DNA of 64,000 nt from Mycetocola miduiensis (GTDB lineage: Bacteria; Actinomycetota; Actinomycetes; Actinomycetales; Microbacteriaceae). The notes beneath the pieces are model-generated. The model was not told the origin of the DNA. It did not search any database and saw only the letters and a list, made by a program, of their open reading frames with translations. The stretch is from assembly GCF_900115155.1 (NCBI RefSeq), contig NZ_FOVM01000003.1, positions 1 to 64,000 on the forward strand. Reading direction: 5' to 3'. The position numbers and the translations under genes were made by a program. This document shows positions 8,177 through 17,355 of the stretch, piece by piece (position 1 is the first letter of the stretch; the number at the start of each line of letters is the position of its first letter).

Positions 8177-9016
8177 ATGGAATATCTGCAACGTGAACCG
8201 AGCGGCGTGCTCGCCGGTGTTGTGCGCTCACTCTGGCTCGTGCGGGGGCAGGCGCAGCAGAGCCTTGAGCGCATCTTTCCCATGCCGTTCGTACACCTGA
8301 TCGTCAATCTGTCGGGCCCGTATCGCGCGACCGATCCGCTGTCAGGTGTCACCGCTGAACCCCTGACGGCAGTATTCTGCAGCGGTCTGCAGCGTCATTT
8401 CACGCTGAGTGAGAACCCGAGCGCTTTGTTCAACCTCGGCGCCGTTCTCGAACCGGATGCCGTCGGCCGGCTCGGTCTGGACCCCGCGGAGATCACCGGC
8501 CGCGTCGTGAACGTCGAGTCCGTCCTTCCCGACGTAGCCGGGTTTCGTCAAACCACTCTGGCCGCAGCAGATCTCGATCCGGCAGCAGGCCCCGGTTCGG
8601 GCGACGACCTGCTCGACGCGCTCCACGCTGCACTCGTGCTGTCGCTGCGCGACGATGCACCCGACCTCGTCGTTCGGCGCGCCGTGGCGGTGATCAGCGC
8701 GGATCCGTCTCGATCTGTCGCTTCAGTCGCCGAGGAGTGCAACCTTTCGCACAAGAGCCTCATCGGCCGATTCCGTCGGGCCACCGGCGTCACCCCGAAG
8801 TTCTATGCGACCGTCGTACGGTTCCATCGTCTGATCGACGAACTGCCCCTCGGTGATGATGTGCCGTGGGCGGAACTGGCCGCCGCGACCGGGTACTACG
8901 ACCAGTCCCACGTCATCCGCACGTTCAAGACCTTCACCGGTTTCACCCCGCAGGACTACTACCGCATCGCCCGTACCCACGGGCGGGAGTCGACGCGGTT
9001 CGTGCCGGTCGGCTGA
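8177..9016 (+). CDS. AraC-family transcriptional regulator
   Basis: A 279-residue regulator with an N-terminal ligand-binding domain (about 1-165, DUF6597-like: PMPFVHLIVNLSG) and a C-terminal AraC/XylS double helix-turn-helix from about 170 (SVASVAEECNLSHKSLIGRF, then WAELAAATGYYDQSHVIRTF and FTGFTPQDYY). GGAGGA lies just upstream of the ATG. It is divergent from the SRPBCC gene, which is its most likely target. The effector is unknown. Confidence 0.88.
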   Translation: MEYLQREPSGVLAGVVRSLWLVRGQAQQSLERIFPMPFVHLIVNLSGPYRATDPLSGVTAEPLTAVFCSGLQRHFTLSENPSALFNLGAVLEPDAVGRLGLDPAEITGRVVNVESVLPDVAGFRQTTLAAADLDPAAGPGSGDDLLDALHAALVLSLRDDAPDLVVRRAVAVISADPSRSVASVAEECNLSHKSLIGRFRRATGVTPKFYATVVRFHRLIDELPLGDDVPWAELAAATGYYDQSHVIRTFKTFTGFTPQDYYRIARTHGRESTRFVPVG

Positions 9017-9036
9017 GTATGCTGTGCCGGGCGCGT

Positions 9037-9056
9037 GTGCCCGACCGGACGGGCAC
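9037..9056. terminator. Possible bidirectional terminator hairpin
   Basis: GTGCCCG (9037-9043) and CGGGCAC (9050-9056) form a 7-bp stem with a 6-nt loop in the spacer between the convergent AraC and SGNH genes. No U tract, so the call is tentative. Confidence 0.4.
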
Positions 9057-9058
9057 GG

Positions 9059-9910
9059 TCATTCGCCGGCGCGGGTGTACCGTTCTGCGCTCGGGCGTTT
9101 CGCCGTGATGAAGTCACCGGAGGACTGGTGACGGATCCGGCGGAGCACCCACGGCACGAGGTATTCGCGGGCCCAGACCAGGTCCGACGTCCGCGCCTGC
9201 CGCCAGGTGGACAGGGGCACCGGTTCGGGCTTCAGCGGTTCGAGGTCGTTCGGGACGGCGAGCGCGTCAAGGACCATTCTCGCGACGGTATGGTGGCCGA
9301 GCGGGTTGAGGTGCAGGCGGTCCGGGGACCACATCCGGCTGTCCTGCACGTCGGTGAGTGACCACAGGTCGGCGACGATGCAGTCGTGCTTCGCCGCCAC
9401 CGCGCGGATGTTCTCGTTGTAGATGGCAACCTTGCCCCGGATGCCGCGGAAGACGGGCGAGAACCCCACGTCGACAGCGGTGAAGATGACGATCGTGGCG
9501 TTGTCCCGCTGCAGCCGGGCGACAGCCTCGTCCATGCGCGCTGCGGTCACGTCAGGGTCGGTGCCGGGGCGGATGACATCGTTGCCGCCCGCCGAAATGG
9601 AGATCAGGTCGGGCCGGAGCTCAAGGGCTGGTTCTACCTGTTGGTCGACGATCTGCGCGATGAGCTTGCCGCGGACGGCGAGGTTCGCGTAGGCGAAGTC
9701 GTCGACTCCCTGCCCGAGGACCTCGGCGACGCGGTCGGCCCAGCCCCGGTGACCCCCTGGCGAGCGAGGCTCCGGGTCTCCGATTCCCTCGGTGAACGAG
9801 TCTCCGAGAGCGACGTAACGAGACCACGGGTGGGGTCGCGATGCAACCTTTGCAGCGTCGGCCGGGAGGTTGTCCAGGTACTGCTTGTTCTTACGTTCAG
9901 TGTCGCTCAT
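9059..9910 (-). CDS. SGNH/GDSL-family hydrolase
   Basis: A 283-residue esterase-like enzyme with all four blocks: GDSFTEG (S38, block I), NLAVRG (block II), GGND at 108-111 (block III) and D197-R-L-H200 (block V, catalytic dyad). No signal peptide, so it is intracellular, as is typical of this actinobacterial family; the substrate is unknown. The C-terminal 60 residues after the hydrolase core are basic and carry WAREYLVPWVLRRIR. GGGAGG lies 6 nt before the ATG at 9908-9910. Confidence 0.88.
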   Translation of the reverse strand: MSDTERKNKQYLDNLPADAAKVASRPHPWSRYVALGDSFTEGIGDPEPRSPGGHRGWADRVAEVLGQGVDDFAYANLAVRGKLIAQIVDQQVEPALELRPDLISISAGGNDVIRPGTDPDVTAARMDEAVARLQRDNATIVIFTAVDVGFSPVFRGIRGKVAIYNENIRAVAAKHDCIVADLWSLTDVQDSRMWSPDRLHLNPLGHHTVARMVLDALAVPNDLEPLKPEPVPLSTWRQARTSDLVWAREYLVPWVLRRIRHQSSGDFITAKRPSAERYTRAGE

Positions 9911-9993
9911 GTCGTCCCTCCCATCCGGGTGAGCCTACCCCGCGACGCCACGCCAGGGCACCCCATCGGTTCGCCCGAACCGGCGGGAGCGGG

Positions 9994-9999
9994 TAGATT
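9994..9999 (+). promoter_or_regulatory. -10 box (TAGATT), leaderless promoter
   Basis: TAGATT lies 8 nt before the GTG at 10008 of the helicase gene; no Shine-Dalgarno sequence in between. Confidence 0.55.
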
Positions 10000-10007
10000 A
10001 CCGTCAA

Positions 10008-11852
10008 GTGAGTACAGAGATTTTTTCGGGGGAGCCGGCGAGCATGGATGCCGCAACAGGACTCCGAATCGGAACCTCTGCCGCTGAACACCTCTCCCCG
10101 GCGTTCCCCGAGCGGGCCGCGTGGGGCACGGTCTCCAAGCTCCGCGCCTGGCAGCAGGAGGCGATCGAAAGTTACTTCGCCAACGAGCCCAAGGACTTCC
10201 TCGCCGCTGCGACACCAGGTGCAGGCAAGACCACTTTCGCCCTCCGGCTCGCTGCGGAACTGCTCGCCAGGCGAACCGTCGACCGGATCACCGTTGTCGC
10301 ACCGACCGAGCACCTGAAACGCCAGTGGGCGGATGCCGCGCACCGCGCGGGCATCCGTCTGGATCCGACCTTCACCAATGCAGCAGGGCGCTACGGCAGG
10401 CACTACCACGGGGTCGTCGTCACCTACGCCCAGGTCGCCGTCCGGGCCGCCCTGCACCGTGACATCACCGCGTCGTCGAAGACCCTGGTGATCCTCGATG
10501 AGGTGCACCACGGCGGCGACGCCTTGAGCTGGGGTGACGCCATCCGTGAGGCGTTCGATCCGGCGACCCGGCGGCTGTCGCTCACCGGGACGCCGTTCCG
10601 CTCAGACACCGCGCCGATCCCGTTCGTCAGCTATCTGCCAGACAAACACGGCATCCGCACGTCGCTCACGGACTACAACTACGGTTACGGCCGGGCCCTC
10701 GCCGACGGCGTTGTGCGCCCGGTGATGTTCATGGTCTACGCCGGGCACATGCGCTGGCGGACCAACGCCGGCGACGAGATGGAAGCGAGGCTCGGCGAAG
10801 GCAACACCAAGGACATCACCTCGCAGGCCTGGCGGACTGCGCTGGACCCGGCGGGGGAGTGGATCCCTCAGGTGCTGCAGGCTGCCGATCGCCGTCTCAG
10901 CGAGGTGCGCAACAGCATCCCGGATGCCGGTGGCCTTGTCATCGCCACCGACCAGACCGCCGCTCGCGCCTACGCCGCAATCCTCAAGGACATCTCAGGC
11001 GAAAGCCCGACAGTCGTGCTCTCGGATGAGAAAGAGTCCAGCGACCGGATCGACGAGTTCTCCGGCGGTACCAGCCGCTGGATGGTCGCGGTGCGTATGG
11101 TGTCCGAGGGCGTCGACGTTCCCCGGCTGGCGGTCGGGGTATACGCGACGAGCGCGTCGACTCCGTTGTTCTTCGCCCAGGCCATCGGCCGGTTCGTGCG
11201 TGCGCGCCGCCGCGGTGAGACGGCATCCGTGTTTCTCCCCGACGTCCCCAACCTGATGAACCTCGCCACCCAGCTCGAACTGGAGCGCGACCACGCCCTC
11301 GATCGGAAGAGCGACGGCGAGGGTGAAGGGGACATGTGGAACCCTGAAGACGCGATGGTGGCTGAGGCCAATCGTGAGGGCAAGGGCTCCGACGCGCTCG
11401 GCGAGGACTTCAAGTATGAGGCGATGTCCTCGTCGGCAACCTTCGACCGGGTCGTCTACGACGGCGACGATTTCGGGCAGTGGGCTGAACCCGGCACCGA
11501 CGAGGAACTGGACTTCATCGGGCTGCCCGGGCTGCTGGAGCCTGAGCAGGTGCACGAGCTGCTGACCCAGCGCCAGGCCCGGCAGGCGAAGCGGTCGTCG
11601 ACGAAGGCGCAGCAGGTCCCGGCCGAGCCGTCAACGGATGTTCCGCCACCGCTGTACCGGACGCTCAAGGAGCAGCGGAGCCTGCTCAACAGCCTCGTCG
11701 GCCTCTACGCCAAGACGGTCGGGCAACCGCACGGCCTCGTCCATGCCGAACTGCGGCGGATGTGCGGGGGCCCGGCCGTGCAGCAGGCGAGTGTCACCCA
11801 GCTGCAGTCCCGGATCGAATGGCTTCGGAAGAAGATGAACGGCCGCCGCTGA
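10008..11852 (+). CDS. SF2 DEAD/DEAH-box helicase
   Basis: A 614-residue superfamily 2 ATPase. Walker A is TPGAGKTT at 69-76, Walker B is DEVHH at 164-168, motif III is SLTGTPFRS, and motif VI is QAIGRFVRARRRGE near 390, so both RecA lobes are complete. It resembles the type III restriction/UvrB-like helicase group and not RNA DEAD-box proteins. A charged linker precedes a C-terminal helical region (about 540-614) that may bind nucleic acid or a partner. No nuclease or methylase gene adjoins, so there is no reason to call it a defence system. Confidence 0.85.
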   Translation: MSTEIFSGEPASMDAATGLRIGTSAAEHLSPAFPERAAWGTVSKLRAWQQEAIESYFANEPKDFLAAATPGAGKTTFALRLAAELLARRTVDRITVVAPTEHLKRQWADAAHRAGIRLDPTFTNAAGRYGRHYHGVVVTYAQVAVRAALHRDITASSKTLVILDEVHHGGDALSWGDAIREAFDPATRRLSLTGTPFRSDTAPIPFVSYLPDKHGIRTSLTDYNYGYGRALADGVVRPVMFMVYAGHMRWRTNAGDEMEARLGEGNTKDITSQAWRTALDPAGEWIPQVLQAADRRLSEVRNSIPDAGGLVIATDQTAARAYAAILKDISGESPTVVLSDEKESSDRIDEFSGGTSRWMVAVRMVSEGVDVPRLAVGVYATSASTPLFFAQAIGRFVRARRRGETASVFLPDVPNLMNLATQLELERDHALDRKSDGEGEGDMWNPEDAMVAEANREGKGSDALGEDFKYEAMSSSATFDRVVYDGDDFGQWAEPGTDEELDFIGLPGLLEPEQVHELLTQRQARQAKRSSTKAQQVPAEPSTDVPPPLYRTLKEQRSLLNSLVGLYAKTVGQPHGLVHAELRRMCGGPAVQQASVTQLQSRIEWLRKKMNGRR

Positions 11853-11881
11853 TACCGCTGCCAGTCGTCCCGGCGAGCCTG

Positions 11882-12607
11882 TCAGGAATCGACCGCGTCC
11901 CTGTTCTCCGAAGTCGACACCGTTTCGGTCGTCGTCGTCGTCGTGGTCGTGGTCGTTGCGGCATCCCTCGGCATACCCCGAATCAGCTGCACGGACATCC
12001 AGACGCATGGCGCAAGGAGAAGAGCGCTCGCAACCAGGGCGGACACGCTAACGGGCAGGGGTACGAAATTACCCAGAAGAGGCAGCGCGAACAGCAGCGG
12101 AACAACAATGGGCACCACCCTGCTCCGCCACAGCGCGAAGGCAAGCATCACGAGCGTCACGACGAGGCCGCCGAGGCCGACGGCCAGTGGCAGGAGATAC
12201 GCCGACGAGGCGAAGAGTTCACCAGCCAGTGCGACCGCAGAATCCTCATCCAGAGCGGAGGCGACCAGGACGCCGTACACAGCCGTTTCGAATCCCAGCG
12301 CCACGAGCAGTGAGACTCCCGTCAGCATCCCCGTGATCAGGCCGATGGCACCAAGAGTCCGCCCACGACCTCGTGCAATCGTGAATCCGCCGATTCCGAG
12401 CGCCGCCGCCATCAGGAAGACGGCGCCGCAGATCTGCAACACGAGTCCTGGGTAACCATCGGTGCTGCCTTCGGCCATTCCCCTGAACTGTTCCTCCGGC
12501 GTTTCCCCGCTCCCGCTGTAGATGAACGCAGGAATAATGAAGATACTGAGCGGTGCGAGTGTGACCCCGACGGCTCCGACCCAGCGCAGGGTATCGAAAC
12601 GTTGCAT
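11882..12607 (-). CDS. Membrane protein of unknown function with poly-Thr tail
   Basis: A 241-residue protein with about six hydrophobic segments (first GAVGVTLAPLSIFIIPAFIY, last LVASALLLAPCVWMSVQLI). The start is fixed at 12605-12607 by a strong GGAGGT; an upstream ATG at 12691 has none. The cytoplasmic tail contains ten consecutive threonines encoded by an ACG/ACC run. No family recognised. It lies directly downstream of, and on the same strand as, the LuxR-type gene. Confidence 0.72.
   Translation of the reverse strand: MQRFDTLRWVGAVGVTLAPLSIFIIPAFIYSGSGETPEEQFRGMAEGSTDGYPGLVLQICGAVFLMAAALGIGGFTIARGRGRTLGAIGLITGMLTGVSLLVALGFETAVYGVLVASALDEDSAVALAGELFASSAYLLPLAVGLGGLVVTLVMLAFALWRSRVVPIVVPLLFALPLLGNFVPLPVSVSALVASALLLAPCVWMSVQLIRGMPRDAATTTTTTTTTTETVSTSENRDAVDS
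11927..11957 (-). repeat. ACG-rich microsatellite encoding poly-Thr
   Basis: A run of ACG/ACC codons (read as CGT units on the plus strand) gives a homothreonine tract in the membrane protein's C-terminus. Slippage would change the tract length in frame. Confidence 0.75.
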
Positions 12608-12703
12608 GGTTACCTCCGAAATCGTGGCTCGGCCCTCAATCTCGGAGCGTAATACCGGCCGTTGGGAGCCACCATGCGTAGTTCTACGCATGCGGGGTGG
12701 TTG

Positions 12704-13495
12704 TTATCCGCCCGGACCGTCCCCAGAGGATGCTGCAACAACACCCGCGAGGGTGGCGAGCCGGACGGCCGAAATCCGGTCGGATACCCCGAGCCGGGTG
12801 TAGATGTTCTGAAGGTGTCTTTCGACGGTGCGTGGTGAAATGTGCAACCGCCAGCTGATCGCCTGCGAGGTCAAGCCTTGAGCGACCAGGCTCAAGACGA
12901 CGACCTGCCGCGGGGTGAGTCGCGCTTCATCCGCCGCTGCGTATGCACCGGTCGCGACAGGATGTCCTGCCACCCAGTCGTCAAGCACCTGCCAGTGGTG
13001 GTGCAGCGCGACGATGACACCCTGCGCGAGGCCCGCGAGTTCCGATGACCGCTCGTCGAACGGCTCAACCGGACGGCACACCCCGACCACCAGCACGCCT
13101 GCGGAACCCCGCTCGACGGGAATCCACACATGGTTCTCGATCTGGCAGGCGCGCAGCTCTGCCTCGTAGGTCCGCTCGTCAGCGCCCGAGAAGGAAACCT
13201 GAGCCGTGCTCAGTGGTTCCGTCGTGCTGTGTGCCGAGTAGTAACGCGCCAGCGGATGAACGGTCGCCGCGCGTCCCGCCACGTCACGAAGATCGAACCA
13301 GTCCGGGAACGGGTACGCCATTACACTTCCGTGACCGTGCGCGTCCCACTGGAACTTCCCGGTGACGGGCGCGTCGAGCTGGGTCCCGAGTTGGCGACAC
13401 ACCGGATCCCAGGGGAAGGCCCCACCGAAGCCCCCGAGAGCATCGGTGATCACGTCCAGCCACTGGCTGCGAGCGAGCTGTAAAGGTTGCATCAT
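12704..13495 (-). CDS. LuxR-family transcriptional regulator
   Basis: A 263-residue regulator. The C-terminal 65 residues are a LuxR/GerE helix-turn-helix: LTPRQVVVLSLVAQGLTSQAI, then RLHISPRTVERHLQNIYTRLG. The N-terminal ~190 residues look like a GAF-type sensor domain. There is no receiver Asp motif, so it is not a classical response regulator. I start it at the ATG at 13493-13495, with GAGGA 8 nt upstream; an upstream ATG at 13540 lacks a binding site. The likely target is the membrane protein gene just downstream. Confidence 0.82.
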   Translation of the reverse strand: MMQPLQLARSQWLDVITDALGGFGGAFPWDPVCRQLGTQLDAPVTGKFQWDAHGHGSVMAYPFPDWFDLRDVAGRAATVHPLARYYSAHSTTEPLSTAQVSFSGADERTYEAELRACQIENHVWIPVERGSAGVLVVGVCRPVEPFDERSSELAGLAQGVIVALHHHWQVLDDWVAGHPVATGAYAAADEARLTPRQVVVLSLVAQGLTSQAISWRLHISPRTVERHLQNIYTRLGVSDRISAVRLATLAGVVAASSGDGPGG

Positions 13496-13573
13496 CGGAG
13501 TGTCCTCGAACACGTCGTTCCCGCCAGTATGCCAAGGCATCGTCGCAAGGGCTACCCGTCTGCAAGGGACGAT

Positions 13574-14227
13574 CTACCCGGGTATCGGCGAGTGTTCCCC
13601 GCCTGCACGTGAGAGTCCCCGCCACCTGCTGGCGGCCCAGACGAGCGCGCCAGCCGCAAGAAGCGTCCCAAGCAGCCCCCCGATGTGGACAACCAGAGAG
13701 GCGGCACCGCGTTCAGGAAGCAGGAATCCGTAGGGAACCCAGCCGTCGGTGACCCCGCGGATCAGAACGACCGTCAGCCAGAGAATCGGGTACGGGAGAA
13801 CGATCCAGAGTCCGCGCCACGGAAGCGCTGGGCGGTCGCCGATGAGCAGCCAGTCGAGGAAGACGGCGATCGGAAACACGCCGTGGAGAAGGATGCTCAC
13901 CCAGAGCGGCGCGGACCCTGTTCCCGGAACGAGGACGTTGTAGACCACGGCGACGATGAGCAGGCACGCCGTCGCGACCCCTCTGCACAGAGTGAACCAC
14001 GCCGGGACGCGTCGGCCCGCGATCATGACCACACCGGTAGCGATCAGCACGACGCAGGTGAGTACGCTCGTCAAGTTGGTGAAGTATCCGAAGTAGTCGA
14101 ATGGGTTGCCGTCGCCGACGGTGAATCGCGCGGCGTATGCGTAGGCGAGAACCGCAACCACGAGCGTCCCGACGCCGACACGTCCGAACCCGACGATGGT
14201 CGTCGCTGTTCGGGAGGCGTGGGTCAC
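13574..14227 (-). CDS. Pr6Pr-family membrane protein
   Basis: A 217-residue integral membrane protein with six predicted transmembrane helices. FDYFGYFTNLTSVLTCVVL, VVYNVLVPG, and the following LLHGVFPIAVFLDWLL match the Pr6Pr (FAR-17a/AIG1-like) family found widely in Actinobacteria. The role is not established. ATG at 14225-14227. It lies between the LuxR gene and another small membrane protein, all on the minus strand. Confidence 0.8.
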   Translation of the reverse strand: MTHASRTATTIVGFGRVGVGTLVVAVLAYAYAARFTVGDGNPFDYFGYFTNLTSVLTCVVLIATGVVMIAGRRVPAWFTLCRGVATACLLIVAVVYNVLVPGTGSAPLWVSILLHGVFPIAVFLDWLLIGDRPALPWRGLWIVLPYPILWLTVVLIRGVTDGWVPYGFLLPERGAASLVVHIGGLLGTLLAAGALVWAASRWRGLSRAGGEHSPIPG

Positions 14228-14267
14228 ATCGGTCAGCGTAGCGGGCGCTCACAGCGCGCGTGGCGGC

Positions 14268-14639
14268 TCAACCGACGAACAGTGACGCCAGGCTCGGGAC
14301 CGCGATGAACGGCATGTATTCATCCCAGCCGAGGAAGAACGAGAACAGCACGTGGATCAGCGGAGCCGAGAGCGCGCTCAGCAGCACATAGGCGAGCGTG
14401 CGCTTCCAGTTGAGCCGAAACACGACGGGCGGCAGCACGATTGTCAGGAGCGCCGGCAACGGGTAGTAGATCCACCAGGGCAAACCGAAGGCGGTCGCAC
14501 CGTACTTGCCGAACAGCATCCCGAACACGACGACAATCACGGAGACGACCACCACCGCGCCTGGACGCCGCTGAAACTGACCGCGGCCGAGCACCAGGCG
14601 CAGCATGCCCACGAAGAGCACCAACGATGCCGCGACCAT
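14268..14639 (-). CDS. Small membrane protein of unknown function
   Basis: A 123-residue protein (from the ATG at 14637-14639) with four hydrophobic segments, including VVVVSVIVVVFGMLFG and LPALLTIVLPPVVF, and no recognised family. The start is uncertain. A good AAGGAG (14672-14677) is followed 5 nt later by an in-frame ATC at 14664-14666, which would add nine residues (INTEWHFPV) and place the first helix properly; the annotated ATG has no ribosome binding site. Confidence 0.65.
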   Translation of the reverse strand: MVAASLVLFVGMLRLVLGRGQFQRRPGAVVVVSVIVVVFGMLFGKYGATAFGLPWWIYYPLPALLTIVLPPVVFRLNWKRTLAYVLLSALSAPLIHVLFSFFLGWDEYMPFIAVPSLASLFVG

Positions 14640-14755
14640 GACGGGGAAGTGCCATTCGGTATTGATCGCGGCTCCTTCGCCTCACAGTTGCCGCATACGG
14701 GACAGTCGAAAACTATCAGAGACCGGCCTCATACCTTCCGAACCACGCGTTAACC

Positions 14756-14791
14756 AAGAAGAGCCGGACCATTTCTGGTCCGGCTCTTCTT
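14756..14791. terminator. Intrinsic terminator downstream of tRNA-Leu
   Basis: A perfect 15-bp stem (14756-14770 and 14777-14791) with loop ATTTCT. On the minus strand the 3' flank is TTCTTGGTTAA. It lies 17 bp past the 3' end of the tRNA. Confidence 0.8.
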
Positions 14792-14807
14792 CTGTCTCAA
14801 CACAGTG

Positions 14808-14891
14808 TGCGCGAAGGGGGACTTGAACCCCCACGCCCGTAAGGGCACTAGCACCTCAAGCTAGCGCGTCTGCCATTTCCGCCACCCGCGC
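14808..14891 (-). tRNA. tRNA-Leu (anticodon GAG)
   Basis: An 84-nt class II tRNA with a long variable arm. The acceptor stem GCGCGGG pairs with TTCGCGC (two G-U pairs). The anticodon stem CTAGC/GCTAG encloses TTGAGGT, giving anticodon GAG (14855-14857) for CUC/CUU. The T arm is GGGGG-TTCAAGT-CCCCC and the discriminator base is A at 14808. CCA is not encoded (next bases CAC), so it is added after transcription. Confidence 0.95.
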
Positions 14892-14984
14892 ATGTGTTCG
14901 CCGCCGTGGTATTACCGGCGCCGAGGTAAAACTTTAGCACGGTTTTCCGATGCCGTTTGCACGTCCGCAAATCGACGGGAACGG

Positions 14985-14990
14985 TAGCGT
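14985..14990 (+). promoter_or_regulatory. -10 box (TAGCGT), leaderless promoter
   Basis: TAGCGT lies 7 nt before the ATG at 14998. This is the main reason for preferring that start over 14950. Confidence 0.55.
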
Positions 14991-14997
14991 GGGGGTC

Positions 14998-16326
14998 ATG
15001 CTTTCCGCCGCCGCCAGCCCGTCCGAAACCCCCGACGAACTCGACGAGACCGTGAGCGTCGCTCGCGATCTCATCCGCATCGACACCACCAATTACGGCG
15101 AAGGGCGCTCAAAGGGAGAGACGGCAGCAGCCGAATACGTCGCCGCGTACCTGCGCGACCTGGGCCTCGAACCGGAGCTCTTCGACTCGGAACCCGGACG
15201 CACGAGCGTCATCGCGCGCGTTGCCGGCCGGGACAGCAGCAAAGGCGCTCTCGTCGTTCATGGCCACCTCGACGTCGTTCCCGCCGACGCCGCCAACTGG
15301 AGTGTCGACCCGTTCGCCGGTGAGATCAAGGACGGGATGCTGTGGGGTCGCGGCGCCGTCGACATGAAGAACATGGATGCCATGATCCTCACTGCCGTCG
15401 CTGACCTGCTGCGCGCGGGGGAGCGGCCGGCACGCGACCTCATCCTCGCGTTCTTCGCCGACGAAGAGAACGGTGGCGTCTACGGCTCGCACTACCTCGT
15501 CGAAACCCGCCCTGACCTGTTCGCCGGGGCGACCGAGGCGATCAGCGAAGTCGGCGGATATTCGATCTCGATCGACGGCAAACGGGCCTACCTGGTGCAG
15601 ACCGGCGAGAAAACGCTCCTCTGGGTGAAGCTCGTCGCCCGTGGCCCCGCCGCGCACGGTTCCCGCGTCGTGCCCGAGAACGCCATCACCCGACTCGCGG
15701 AGGCCGTCGCCGCTGTCGGCAGGCAGGAGTGGCCGATCCGGCTCACCGCGACCACAACGGACCTGCTCGCCGAGGTTGCGCGCATCCTCGGCGTCGAACC
15801 GCAGGCGCTCGGCCCTGATGAACTCGCCCTCGCCACCGGGACGGCATCCGGGTTCATCCAGGCGTCACTGCGCACGACGACCAACCCGACCGTGCTGACC
15901 GCCGGGTACAAGCACAACGTCGTGCCGGACACCGCTGAGGCCCTCGTCGACATTCGCACACTGCCCGGAGAAGAGGATGCCGTCATGGCCGCCGTGCAGG
16001 AACTCGTCGGCCCCGACATCGACATCGAGGTGATGCACCGCGACGTCGGCCTCGAGAACGAGTTCTCTGGCCCGCTCATCGACGCCATCCGTGGAACCCT
16101 CGCGGACCACGACCCGGGAGCAGAGGTGCTGCCATACCTGCTGCCGGCAGGGACGGACAACAAGGCGCTCTCGAAGCTCGGCATCACCGGCTACGGGTTC
16201 GCTCCGCTGCGGCTGCCTGAGGGGCTCGACTTCCCGGCGATGTTCCATGGCGTCGACGAACGTGTCCCGCTCGACGCATTAGTCTTTGGCAGGCGGGTCC
16301 TCACGGATCTCCTCCGCAGCTACTAG
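14998..16326 (+). CDS. M20/M25/M40-family metallopeptidase (ArgE/DapE-like)
   Basis: A 442-residue cytoplasmic dizinc hydrolase of the ArgE/DapE/ACY1 group. The metal ligands are H90 in [10 protein letters not shown]122 in GAVDMKNMD, the E156-E157 pair in FADEENGG (general base and ligand), and the C-terminal H in [11 protein letters not shown] lid/dimer domain (about 195-320) contains [14 protein letters not shown]. The substrate is probably an N-acyl amino acid or dipeptide and cannot be set from sequence. Downstream, uppP begins 26 bp after the stop. Confidence 0.88.
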   Translation: MLSAAASPSETPDELDETVSVARDLIRIDTTNYGEGRSKGETAAAEYVAAYLRDLGLEPELFDSEPGRTSVIARVAGRDSSKGALVVHGHLDVVPADAANWSVDPFAGEIKDGMLWGRGAVDMKNMDAMILTAVADLLRAGERPARDLILAFFADEENGGVYGSHYLVETRPDLFAGATEAISEVGGYSISIDGKRAYLVQTGEKTLLWVKLVARGPAAHGSRVVPENAITRLAEAVAAVGRQEWPIRLTATTTDLLAEVARILGVEPQALGPDELALATGTASGFIQASLRTTTNPTVLTAGYKHNVVPDTAEALVDIRTLPGEEDAVMAAVQELVGPDIDIEVMHRDVGLENEFSGPLIDAIRGTLADHDPGAEVLPYLLPAGTDNKALSKLGITGYGFAPLRLPEGLDFPAMFHGVDERVPLDALVFGRRVLTDLLRSY

Positions 16327-16352
16327 ACCTCAACGGCAGGACTTTCTCACCC

Positions 16353-17210
16353 GTGGACTTTCTCAACGCGATCATCCTCGGCCTCGTACAGGGCCTGACC
16401 GAATTCCTCCCAGTGTCATCGAGTGCACACCTGCGCATCGTTGGGGAGTTCCTCGGCACCGGCGAAGACCCAGGTGCCCGGTTCACCGCGATCACCCAGA
16501 TCGGCACGGAACTGGCCGTCATCATCCTGTTCTGGGGTGACATCGTGAGGATCATCGGCGCCTGGTGCAAAGCCCTGGTCGGCAAGATCCCGCGGAACGA
16601 CCCGGATGCCCGGATGGGCTGGCTGATCATCCTCGGCTCTTTGCCGATCGTGGTGCTCGGGCTGCTCTTCCAGGACCAGATCGAGACCACCCTCCGGTCG
16701 CTGTGGTTCACCGCTTCGATGCTCATCGGCTTCGGCATCCTCCTCGGAATTGCCGACTGGGTTGGCCGCAAAAATCTCACGCTCAAGAACCTCGGCTACC
16801 GCGACGGCATCATCTTCGGCTTCGCCCAGGCCCTCGCCCTCATCCCCGGCGTCTCCCGCTCAGGCGGGACCATCACCGCGGGGCTGTTCCTCGGCTACGA
16901 GCGCGCAGCGGCTGCGCGCTACGCGTTCCTCCTCGCGATCCCCGCCGTGATGGGCAGCGGGTTCTTCCAGATCTTCAAGTCCATCGCCGACCCGTGCCTG
17001 CCCGGCGCCACGGATTGCAAGCCGGAGATCTACGGCCCGCTGGAGACCCTCGTAGCCACCGTCGTCGCGTTCTTCGTTGCGCTCGTGGTGATCAAGTTCT
17101 TCATGAGCTACATCTCGAAGCGCAGCTTCATGCCGTTCGTGGTCTACCGCATCGCGCTCGGCCTCGTGCTGTTCGCGCTCCTCGGCACCGGGGTCCTTTC
17201 GGCAACGTAG
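16353..17210 (+). CDS. uppP: Undecaprenyl-diphosphatase
   Basis: A 285-residue membrane enzyme (BacA family) that dephosphorylates undecaprenyl diphosphate to recycle the lipid carrier of cell-wall synthesis; extra copies give bacitracin resistance. It shows the two family signatures [11 protein letters not shown] near residue 17 and [10 protein letters not shown] near 165, which form the active site, plus about eight membrane segments. GTG start at 16353, with AGGA 11 nt upstream. The 26-bp gap from the M20 gene suggests co-transcription. Confidence 0.94.
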   Translation: MDFLNAIILGLVQGLTEFLPVSSSAHLRIVGEFLGTGEDPGARFTAITQIGTELAVIILFWGDIVRIIGAWCKALVGKIPRNDPDARMGWLIILGSLPIVVLGLLFQDQIETTLRSLWFTASMLIGFGILLGIADWVGRKNLTLKNLGYRDGIIFGFAQALALIPGVSRSGGTITAGLFLGYERAAAARYAFLLAIPAVMGSGFFQIFKSIADPCLPGATDCKPEIYGPLETLVATVVAFFVALVVIKFFMSYISKRSFMPFVVYRIALGLVLFALLGTGVLSAT

Positions 17211-17237
17211 GTTCGCGGCATCCGGGTCGCGAGACAC

Positions 17238-17288
17238 CGAAAAGGGTTCGCTGATACGCCACACCGGCGGATCAGGGAGCCCTTTTCG
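17238..17288 (+). terminator. Long hairpin terminator after uppP
   Basis: An imperfect stem of about 18 bp (CGAAAAGGG side at 17238-17255, CCCTTTTCG side at 17271-17288) is capped by CGCC/GGCG and a 5-nt loop. The A/T-rich base of the stem gives U residues at the 3' side. Confidence 0.65.
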
Positions 17289-17343
17289 CTCCCGCGGCTG
17301 GCTGATCGCGGAAGGCGCGTCCGATGGGGCGTCCCGGCCGGAT

Positions 17344-17349
17344 TAGGCT
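17344..17349 (+). promoter_or_regulatory. -10 box (TAGGCT), leaderless promoter of mshC
   Basis: TAGGCT sits six bases before the GTG at 17356, without any Shine-Dalgarno sequence. Confidence 0.6.
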
Positions 17350-17355
17350 GGGACG

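Noticed and set aside
10008-11852. Restriction or phage-defence system around the SF2 helicase
   Set aside because: No methyltransferase, nuclease or other defence gene adjoins; neighbours are a lipase-like hydrolase and a membrane protein.
11882-12691. Longer start (12691) for the poly-Thr membrane protein
   Set aside because: The strong GGAGGT directly before 12607 marks the true start; the added 28 residues are basic and not membrane-like.
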